Positions 11,346 to 19,516 of a stretch of DNA of 64,000 bases are shown one piece after another. The DNA is from Allomyces arbusculus. Its lineage: Eukaryota; Blastocladiomycota; Blastocladiomycetes; Blastocladiales; Blastocladiaceae. The stretch lies in the NCBI GenBank assembly GCA_027604705.1, contig JADHYV010000067.1, forward strand, positions 35,729-99,728, given 5' to 3'. The notes under the pieces are model-generated. The model saw only the letters and a program-made list of their open reading frames with translations, had not been told where the DNA came from and ran no database searches. Position numbers and translations under genes: made by a program. The first letter of the stretch is position 1, and each line of letters starts with the position of its first letter.

Positions 11346-12260
11346 TCACGACCATCTCGTTGACGACCCGGTCTTCGTGCTGTACGGCGGTGGTGGAGCT
11401 CCGTCCTCGTCCTGTTCCTCATCTTTGGGCGGCGCCAACGTCGCTGGCGACGGCACACCCGCTGCATCCACCAGCATGTACCCTGACCCGGTCTCGCTCG
11501 ACTCGGTCCACCGCCACCACTGCACTTTTCCCCGTTGCTCACACAGACCCTCCACTTCAGTTGTCGCCGACGCGTCCGTGGCAATCCACCGTACTTGCCC
11601 GCCGTCACACGTTCGTACGTACTCATCCTCGCGCTCATTCACGACCGTGGGCACCACCGTGCGCGGCAGCCTCCACGCGCACGCGCGGCGCGCACCCACC
11701 CTCTCCTCTCTCGCCCAGCGCGCACGAACCGCCTCCACCCATGTCCAACTCCACACCCACGCTACCACCGCCCACCACGCGCGCCTCGCCCACTCATCCC
11801 AAGTCGCCACTGGGTCCGCTTCTTCCAACTTCACTTTGATCACGATTCCCGCCAGAAATAGCCCAAACACGATAAGCGGACTCAGTACTCCGATCCAGAG
11901 TGCCGCGTCCGCGAACGGGTTCTGCGGGATGGGAGGGCATGTTGGGCCATAGTAGATGGCGTTTTCGTGAGGCGGGGAGATGGTGATGAACGTGCAGTTG
12001 CGCAGCGCATCGGGCGAGGTGGGCGCGGCAGCGATTGACTTGCGGTCCCAGTACCCGGGCGCACCGGTCGGGCCGATGAGGGGGTGCGCGGGGGAACCTG
12101 TCGGGGGAAGGGGGGTGTTGGTTGGGATAGCGGAGGTGGGTTGCATGGGTGTGAATCAGTGGGGTTGGAACGAACCGAAGATGCGTGAGTCCCACGACTC
12201 GAGGTCGGGGTCGCGTGCGGTCAAGTGCGCTGCTGCGGCATCGCTGGTTGGGGACGCCAT
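11346..12260 (-). CDS. Short Ssh4/Ear1-like membrane protein with PPxY, array copy 1 (no SPRY core)
   Basis: Two exons: 12260-12176 and 12097-11346, with a 78-nt phase 1 intron (donor GTTCGT), giving 278 aa. The N-terminal part has GSPAHPLIGPTGAPGYWDR and an NCT glycosylation sequon, with a second Cys in GPTCPP. One membrane segment follows (LSPLIVFGLFLAGIVIKV). The cytosolic part has WDEWARRAWWAV, then VQWWRWTESSETGSGYML, and ends with PPPPY about 14 residues from the C-terminus. The full-length relative at 25713-27119 has the same intron, the same blocks and the same PY motif, but also about 180 residues of SPRY domain that are absent here. In yeast, Ssh4/Ear1 recruit the Rsp5 ubiquitin ligase to membrane cargo through PPxY; that role here is inference. 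It converges on hydrolase copy 2. Confidence 0.8.
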
Positions 12261-12410
12261 GGTGCAAAACGACGCGCGCTTTGGCTTCTTGACTGCTCGC
12301 GAGCTTGGTTGGGAAGTATCGATGGTGTTTTTTTCTGATGACAGGCGTGGACCGTGGTCCGAATGGACCGCTGATTCAAAGAGAGCGACAACCAGCGCCC
12401 GCGTCCTGGG

Positions 12411-12423
12411 TATATCTATGAGC
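12411..12423 (-). promoter_or_regulatory. GCTCATAGATATA promoter element of Ssh4-like copy 1
   Basis: Minus strand reads GCTCATAGATATA, about 150 nt upstream of the ATG. It is TATA-like, and its GCTCATA core recurs before every member of this family in the window. Confidence 0.55.
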
Positions 12424-12463
12424 GACTCGCACATGCCGCCCTTTCAAGACGTGCCTCAACGCC

Positions 12464-12612
12464 GGCTGCATGGCATGGGCAGCACCTCTACCAGGCTTCA
12501 TCGCTCAACATCAAAACGGCACTAGTCCCTGGGCACGTTACATAGAGCTCAGGAAGGCGCTGCTGCGGCGGGCTGTGTGCCCTGGACGCGTTGTTCTCGC
12601 TGCGAAAGCGGA
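12464..12612. repeat. Conserved intergenic block, copy A1
   Basis: Begins GGCTGCATGGCATGGGCAGC and continues with similarity through about 150 nt to blocks at 14944 and 16661. It lies beyond the Ssh4-like promoter. No frame is preserved among the copies, so it is treated as noncoding repeat-unit DNA. Confidence 0.75.
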
Positions 12613-13107
12613 TCACTGGCCGCGCGACATGCTCGACCACGTCACCTCGACAACGATCTGGTATAAATCACAACATGAGCACGCAACCTAAGATGGCATC
12701 TGTAATCAATGACACTTGGTCTTAACGACCGTAAGTTGCCCAAGACGTGTGAAAGCATCAACAAAGTATCGACTGGACTGCGCGTCTGTGCTCGTGCGGA
12801 TAGCGTTCTTGCCGTTCCTGCCGCGCCGGTGTGCGCTGCAGTTCCCATCTGCCCCGAATGAGGATAGTCCGACACGTCGCGTCTTTTACAGGTCTGTTTG
12901 CTTCGTTCGTGCGAGAGGATACCGAGCAGGAAAGAAAATACCCCCTGCAACTCTGTGACGTGGTCGCCCGTCATCACCATCCTTGCGTAGTTCACCACAC
13001 TCCACCTTCCCAACTGCAGCGTTATCGCTTCATCACCTCCACCCAGCACAATTCCCGACTTCCCTCACTCGTTGCAACAATTCCCAACACCATCTTGCTG
13101 CATCAAC
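12613..13107. other. Spacer before hydrolase copy 3
   Basis: About 500 nt without a credible gene. The right half matches the region upstream of hydrolase copies 1 and 2, including TGACGTGG at 12956-12963 and a shared stretch around ACTTCCCTCA. Confidence 0.5.
12956..12963 (+). promoter_or_regulatory. TGACGTGG element, hydrolase copy 3
   Basis: Third occurrence of the octamer, about 145 nt upstream of the ATG of copy 3, with the flank TCGCCCGTCATCACCATCCT matching the copy 2 flank. Confidence 0.45.
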
Positions 13108-13747
13108 ATGTTTTTGCTCTTGGTCCTCGCAGAGTTCATGCTGGCTGACCTGCCCGCCGCTGCCGTCCCCGCCGCCACCACAACCGCGGCATCCAAGTCC
13201 ATCAAAGAATCAAGCTGCATGCATGCGCGTCGGACCCAGTAGCACCGTCCCGGAAAAAAAGGACGTCCTGCTCTTCACCTGCCTCGCTCGACTCTCGCCA
13301 GTGCCTCGCTCCGTTGCGGCTGTCGGGCAACCGCCCGGCCCATGCGAGCCAGCTTGGCGGCGACCTGCACAACAATGCCGCGTGCGAATTCGCCGCCGCG
13401 ATTGCGACGCACTGTGTGTGTCCGTGCTGGGCGTGGGCAAGAGTGACGAGTGGCCGGCGCCCATCGAGGCAGCAGATGTGATGAGTGGTCGGTAGCAGAG
13501 TGGACTGGATCCAGGGGCGAATGGTGGAGAGGGCTTAGTATGTGGCGTCAAGAACGTGCCGGTCGAAACGCACTCCGCGGCATCGAGGTAGGGTGGAGAG
13601 GAGAGGATGTGCGTTCACGCGGTCAATGGCTGAGCGGTTGTCGCCCTGGGCGCCGACCACTTTGGTTCGACGAGGAGGAGGAGGCGGTGGCCGAGTTATA
13701 ATGATCCCGTTTATCCAGTCGGGCGTGAAGGGGAACATGGGATTTGA
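13108..13747 (+). pseudogene. Alpha/beta hydrolase, array copy 3, internally deleted
   Basis: It keeps an ATG, a QLGGDLHNNA block and the start of the next region, then jumps directly to the block matching GVKNVPVETHS and a degraded LGADHF. The piece holding the nucleophile elbow GYSYGS and the acid loop, several hundred nt, is missing. In-frame stops follow the VKNVPVETHSAAS segment. It is a relic. Confidence 0.75.
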
Positions 13748-13815
13748 TTCCTGCTCACTGTCGGTCCATATCAGCCCCATTGCAAACTGTTCTCATTTCA
13801 CAACACGATGCTTCT

Positions 13816-14692
13816 TCACGACCATCTCGCTGACGACCCCACCGTGTACGGCGGCGGTGCGCCGTCCTTGTCGTGTTCCTCGTTCCTACATTTTTCGTCG
13901 TCGGGCGGCGCCAGCGCTGCGGGCGCCGGTCCATGCGCGTCTGCCATATCCACCAGCATGTATCCGGACCCGTTCTCGTTCGCCGTCCACTGCCACCACT
14001 GCACATTGCCCCGTTGCTCATTCTCGCTCTCCGTGACCGCTGACGCATGCGCATCCGGCACGGAGATCCACCTCACCTGCGCACCATTATCCACCTGCAC
14101 ATTTTCACCCGTGGGGTCATCCACGACCGTGCGCTCCACCCTCCTCACCCTCGGCACGCGCGCACGGAACGCACTCACCCATCTCCAGCTCCACACCCAC
14201 CGCGACACCGCCCTCCAGGCGCGCCTTGCCCAGCCGCTCCACGTCACTTGCGGCTCCGCATTCAACTTATCCTTGATCGCGAAAACGCCCAGAAACAGCC
14301 CAAACACGACAAACGGCGCCAACAGTCCGAACCAGAATCCCGGGTCGGCGAATGGGTTGCGCGGTGCGGGCGGACACGTCGGACCATAGTAAATGGCCGT
14401 GTCGTGCGTTGGCGTGAGCGTAATAAACGTGCAGTTGCGCAGGGCGTCTGCGGAAGAGGGTGCGGCGGCAATTGACGCGCGGTCCCAGTACCCGGGCGCG
14501 CCGGTTGGGCCTATGAGAGGGTGGGCGGGGGAGCCTGGCGCGATCATGAAAGAGCGGCGCATCGCGTCAATGCATGCGTGTCGGACAGGCGCAGAGGTGC
14601 GGGAACGGACCGAAAACGTCAGCGCCCCACGAGTCGAGGCCGCGTGCGGTCAACTGCGCGGCATTGTCAGTGTCGCTGGTCGGGGACACCAT
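13816..14692 (-). CDS. Short Ssh4/Ear1-like membrane protein with PPxY, array copy 2
   Basis: Two exons: 14692-14611 and 14534-13816, with a 76-nt phase 1 intron (donor GTCCGT), giving 266 aa. It has the same order as copy 1: LTARGLDSWGADVF in exon 1, GSPAHPLIGPTGAPGYWDR, NCT sequon, Cys in GPTCPP, membrane segment (LLAPFVVFGLFLGVFAIK), WARRAWRAVSRWVWSWRW, NVQWWQWTANENGSGYML, and PPPY near the C-terminus. The SPRY core is absent at the same place as in copy 1. The reading frame is intact, so it is probably a live gene. It converges on hydrolase copy 3. Confidence 0.8.
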
Positions 14693-14885
14693 GGAGCGAG
14701 GCGATGCGGTCGACACGACGCTCTTGGTATTTGACTCTGCAGGCCGAGCGTGCACGACGTGATTTGGCTCCTTGACAGCTTGAGCTGAGAGTAGTTGCGA
14801 ATGATGGGATTGCCTGCTGCTCTGGCCTGGACCGTAGTCCGGGCGGGCCTTGATGTCAGGAGAGCGACAACCAGCGCCCTCGCTC

Positions 14886-14898
14886 GATATCTATGAGC
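14886..14898 (-). promoter_or_regulatory. GCTCATAGATATC promoter element of Ssh4-like copy 2
   Basis: Minus strand reads GCTCATAGATATC, about 190 nt upstream of the ATG and preceded by the same GGAGAGCGACAACCAGCGCC context as copy 1. Confidence 0.5.
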
Positions 14899-14943
14899 AG
14901 CCGGCGTGCCGAAGTCACGAACTCGTTAAGACCATGTCAACGC

Positions 14944-15100
14944 GGCTGCATGGCATGGGCAGCACCTCAACCAGGAGCTTCGTCGCCACCCGACAAAAAC
15001 ATCGTATGTCCCTGGGCACGCTCCAGCTTCAGGACGGTGCTGCTGCGGAGGGCGGCGCGCTTGGACGCGCTGTTGTCTCTGGAGAACTGCGCGGGCGGCC
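14944..15100. repeat. Conserved intergenic block, copy A2
   Basis: Begins GGCTGCATGGCATGGGCAGC, identical to A1 over its first 20+ nt, and stays similar through the GGTGCTGCTGCGGAGGG segment. Confidence 0.75.
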
Positions 15101-15320
15101 AGTACCTATCCTGACGCGAACTTGACACCGCAGGCTATTGTTCGCTCACGCGACCTTTCTATTGCCTGGGTGGACACACGCACGTTTTCCAGCTGTTGAT
15201 GGCCAGCTCGAACGCCGTTTCCCTGTGCCTCGTCTGGAGCGACGCAATGACGCATTGTGTCCATGGATGGCGCCATGCAGGCTTCCCAGTTTCCCGCCCT
15301 CGAACAAACTGGGATCAAAA

Positions 15321-15436
15321 GTGGGTAGAGAGGGGAGGACGTGTGTGGGCGCCGTGAATAAATGGACAGTGGTCGTGCTGGATGCCTCCTAATTTTTGGA
15401 TTGAAGAGGAGGGGTTGGTCGATGGCGGTCCTGTAA
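15321..15436 (+). pseudogene. Alpha/beta hydrolase, array copy 4, 3' remnant only
   Basis: Only the C-terminal block survives: a region matching RTRVRAVNGRTVVVPGADHF of copy 1 reads CVGAVNKWTVVVLDAS and then, in another frame, NFWIEEEGLV. No nucleophile region is left. Confidence 0.55.
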
Positions 15437-15462
15437 CACACGACCAGATTGCTTTCACCTTT

Positions 15463-16393
15463 TCAATGTATTGGTCCCTGTATCCAATCCCAAAGGTTCC
15501 CATTTTCACTCCATGGCTTTTTCTCACGCCCATCTCGGTGACGCACCTCTGCATTGTACGGCGGTGGAGCGCGGTCCACGTCCTGCTCGTCATCCGTGGG
15601 CGACGCCAACGTCGCAGGCTCTGGCCCGCCCTTATCGCTCTGTGCTGTTTCCACCAGCACGTACCCGGACCCAGTCCCGTCCGGCGCGGTCCACCACCAT
15701 CGCCGCCACCACTGCTTTTTGTCCCGTTGCTCATGCGGGCCCTCGCTTTCCGTGACCACCGATGCATCCGCAGTCGGCCTGGCGCTCCGCCACACCTTTC
15801 CACCAAAACACGTCCGCACATGCTCGCCCCTGCCCACCGCCGAATCGCGTTCCATGCTCACTTTCCTCGCCACCCGCGCCCAGAGTTTGCAAGTCCGGCT
15901 CCCCACCCACTTGCTGGCCGCCCTCCACGCACGCCTTGTCCACCTGCCCAAGGTCACATGCGGCTCTACATCCATGAGAAGCTTGATCATGAGCCCCGCC
16001 AGAAACAGGCCAAACACGACAATCAGGCCCACCAGTCCTTTTCATAGTTCCGGGTAGGCCAGCGGGTTGCGTGGTGCGGGCGGAAATGTCGGGCCGTAGT
16101 AGATGGCCGTGTCGTGGCTGGGAGTGAGCGTGATGAATGTGCAGTTGCGCACCTCATCGGGCGAAGTGGGCGCGGCAGCAATCGACTCACGGTCCCAGTA
16201 CCCAGGCGCGCCGTTCGGGCCGATGAGGGGGTGAGCAGGGGAGCCTGGCGGTGGAGTGGTGCGGTGAGGGTGATGAGCGTCGGGAGAAGGAATGTGAGGA
16301 TGTGGGACGGTCGGACCGAAGATGTCAGTCCCACGACTCGAGGCCGCGCGCGGTCAAGTCCGTGGCGGCAGAGCCGCCAGTCGGGGACGTCAT
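15463..16393 (-). pseudogene. Short Ssh4/Ear1-like protein, array copy 3, disrupted
   Basis: Exon 1 starts at 16393 and matches the other copies (MTSPTGG..., LTARGLESWD), but about 2 nt are missing just before the splice site (near 16325), putting a TGA in frame. Exon 2 (about 16247-15463) keeps GSPAHPLIGPNGAPGYWDR, the NCT sequon, the membrane segment and APPPY. A second lesion is a TGA at 16044-16042, where copies 1 and 2 have a Trp codon at the start of the membrane segment. The C-terminal tail after PPPY is longer than in the intact copies. Two independent lesions make function unlikely. Confidence 0.8.
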
Positions 16394-16603
16394 GGCGACA
16401 CGCGACACGGTCTGGTGGACAGGACGGTCTTGGTGCTCGGATCTGTGGCTTGGTAGTGCAGGACGTGCTTGGGCCGCTTGACAGCCAGTGAGAGTGGCTG
16501 CGAAATATCGATTGTGATTTTTGCTGGTACGACGGACCTGAACAGCGGTCCGAGCGCGTCATTGATTCAAGGAGAGCGACAGCGAAAGTCGTCGCATCCT
16601 GGA

Positions 16604-16613
16604 CATATATGAG
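16604..16613 (-). promoter_or_regulatory. GCTCATATAT promoter element of Ssh4-like copy 3
   Basis: Minus strand reads GCTCATATATG, about 215 nt upstream of the disrupted copy, with the GGAGAGCGACA context conserved. Confidence 0.5.
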
Positions 16614-16660
16614 CTACCACCGCGCAGCGCTCCAAAGTCGCGCCTTCTTCTCAGGACGCA

Positions 16661-16820
16661 CGGCAGTGGCATGGCATGGGCACCTCAGCCGCTCCATCGC
16701 CAAACGACAAAATGGCACCAGTCCCTGGGCGTCTTACAACTTCACGAGGGCGCTGCTGCGGAGGGCGACGCGTGTGCGCTGGGACGCGCTGTTCTCGTTG
16801 GGGAACCTGCAGGCGGCAGG
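16661..16820. repeat. Conserved intergenic block, copy A3
   Basis: Begins GTGGCATGGCATGGG and follows A1/A2 through CCAGTCCCTGGGCG and GGCGCTGCTGCGGAGGG. Further similarity to the region after A2 continues to about 17000 (TCTGGAGCGACG shared with 15232-15243), marking the right end of the array. Confidence 0.7.
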
Positions 16821-17010
16821 ATCTGCTTTTCTCGATGCAGTCTGACGCGCCAGGCGCCGCTGCACGCGACGCACTGTGGCTGTTCGCCCACGAGATCGTC
16901 ATACTTGGGCTGGGTGGAAACATGCACTTTCTCTGGTCGATGATGGCCGGCTCGCGTTTCTCTCCCTATCCAGACCTCATCTGGAGCGACGTGATAACGT
17001 ATTACGTCCA

Positions 17011-19516
17011 TCGTGTCGATTTGTTGGGGAGGCGATGTAGGTTGCTCCAGACAAGATGGAGGTTTCTTTTATTGCACGTCCATGTTCTTGTTTTCGCGTT
17101 CGCAGATCAATTTGGCCATTTCGGGTCGGCCTGCAGCAACCATCTGGTTGCTTTACCAAATATCGGGGAGTATCACAAGGCTTGCATATATAACGCGGAT
17201 GGTTTGGAGATCAAGTGCTAAGCGATGGTCACTGGGCTCACGCAAGTGCACCCGTCTCCTAATCTAGTGGGCTTGATGCGGCCGCAAAGGGACAGGAGAG
17301 AAAGACTGTCCAAGACTGCCAGGTTCTTTGGCGGCTTGTGAATTGCTCATCTCTACATTCGACTGTCGATGCTGTCACATGCACTCGCAATATCAGCGCG
17401 ACGGAGGTCGCAGCATTGGCGGCCGCGGGCGAAGACATGTAGAACCCGCGCTTCAAGATAGTCTGCTACCCAGAAAAGCACCAAGCCAGGGCATGAGCAG
17501 CCATGACGCTGAAATATCGCCCACTTGGTCGCGCGACATTTCGTGACTGCTTCTGGTGCTGAAAGGAGCACACGTCTCCATCCGTATTGTTGACAAGAAC
17601 GTCAACTCAAATGAGCAGAGATGTCAGCCACGGAGCGGGCGCTGTTGTAGACCCGCGACTCTGACGAAGCTGGCGCCACGTCAGTCTGACACGCCTACTG
17701 CTTGCACCCACCACACCGGCATCCTATTGCCTCCCCCCGTTCGGACAGAGCCTCATCAAAAGCTGATTACTCGGGTCGTTTGACATCGTTCAAGTCTTGG
17801 TGACAGCCCAGTGCAACCAGACTGCGCCAAGACCGTTGCCAGCCAACACCGACAGCTGCAGGAGTGCACATTGCAGCAGGGCTAGCAGGTTTATCAACGT
17901 CGTTTTCAGATATCTTCGCGCCTTCAGAGTGGAAAGTCAAGCATCAGCGCGCCAAGTCCATGACCAACAACGACACCACCACGACATGCCTCTTTGACAT
18001 GGCGGCTGCACCACACTTCAGCCATCGCGCAAACACGGGCGCATGTACGGTGGCACCCTTGCCATCCTCACCAACACATGACTAGATGCTCACCGCGATG
18101 TCATCAAGTTTGGTTTGAGGGCTGTCCTGCTGCGTCTTTCTCCAACTCAAATGCGCACGTGCCGTTTGGGCGTAAATCGGGTTGTGATATTCTGCGTAAG
18201 CTGCAAACACACGTCCCTGCACCATCACAACCCTCTGCTTGACATGGCAACTTGATGCAAACTCTCATGCATGCACCTCCAAGCCTGCCTTTGCGCACGA
18301 CGCCGCGTAAAAAGTGGACTTGTGTGCCGTGTCACTGCTGCCGTTGCTGACAGCGCGCGTGCGAAGACTCTCGACCAACGGCCAGTCGTCACCCTCAAGC
18401 CTACCCATTGCCGACTGCGGCTCTCTTCTCCATAATTCGAAACGACCTTGATTGCCAGTCTTGCTTGCCAGTTGCTGGGTCCCATGATGAGTCGCATTGC
18501 GCGTAGGCGCGTGCAAGCGTGCGCAGTTCTCCCAGCAACTCATTGTCGCAACTGTGCGCGCGCACGCGCGCAAAGGCAGCGTCGTCTCTTCCGCTCGGCG
18601 AAACGGGCCGGATAATCGGCCTTGGTCGCCTTGGCAATGCACGAGAACCTCGCGCGCGTGTTGCTGGTGTATCGCACGAGGGTCAACCAATGGCCCATCC
18701 TTACTCACCTTTTCGTGGCATCTCCGGCATGCTCGCCCGTGGTCTCCTCGGTCCGGCCGGTACGCTTGCGCACCACCCGTGGTGCTGGCCCGCTCGCACG
18801 CTGGCTCCTGTCCCGCCGCAGCTCTCGATATCGTCGTTGGTACATTAGCTGGCACTAATCGGGCCGTACGTAACTCCCGCGCGTCTCTCGCATCACCATC
18901 TGATGGCCAACGTGGATTGTTTCAACCTGAAACCGGCACGCGGGCGTGGTTCTGGAACCTGAACTCGGATCCATGAGTCAAGTTGGTCGCGTGCGCCGCT
19001 CGTTGAGCCGTTCGTGGCCCCGGAAAGTGTGCACAGGGATTGAGCAATTCTCGTCGAGTTTGCCCGGCACAAGTCAAACAACGGGAGGCCAATGCACCCG
19101 CGCGCGTGGCGTACGCTTCAAGGGGATCACCCGGACGTTGACGCGGCGCTGTCGCCGAGTCCGCACGAAAAACGAAGGAAAGACGATCCACGCCAACGAT
19201 TCACATTGCCCGTTGGCTGGCCCCACATCGCCTTTTGCCGCTGCTGCTCCTCCCCATAAAGCCCGGCCGCCCGCCCGCTGCAGGTCCTGCTCCTGATCCT
19301 CGCTCTCTTCGACCTCCACTCCGCGCCTGCCTCACTGGCCGCTGCTCATCGTCGCCAGCGCCGTTTCCAACGTCGTCCGCCGCGATTTCCGCTGCTATTT
19401 TGCTCGCAAGCGCCCGTAACCCGAAGCAACAGTAGCAGCAACAACACGCTCGAAAGCCTGCACGCCAGCTGCATTGCTCATTCTCGAACGGACCCGGCCG
19501 CTTCTCGCTGGCCAAG
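17011..19516. other. Gene-poor 2.5-kb stretch
   Basis: Base composition is less GC-rich than in the genes. Open frames, including 196 aa at 18265-18855 (-), have no recognisable domain, are overlapped on the other strand, and lack the C/G-ending codon pattern of real exons here. No RNA gene was recognised. The end nearest 19517 should hold the ABC transporter promoter. Confidence 0.5.

Noticed and set aside
8649-17010. Transposon explanation for the hydrolase/Ssh4-like array
   Set aside because: No transposase, reverse transcriptase or clear terminal repeats were seen; the copies keep introns and promoters, so segmental duplication fits better.
18265-18855. 196-aa open frame on the minus strand
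   Set aside because: No domain, overlapped by equally long plus-strand frames, codon use unlike the real genes around it.
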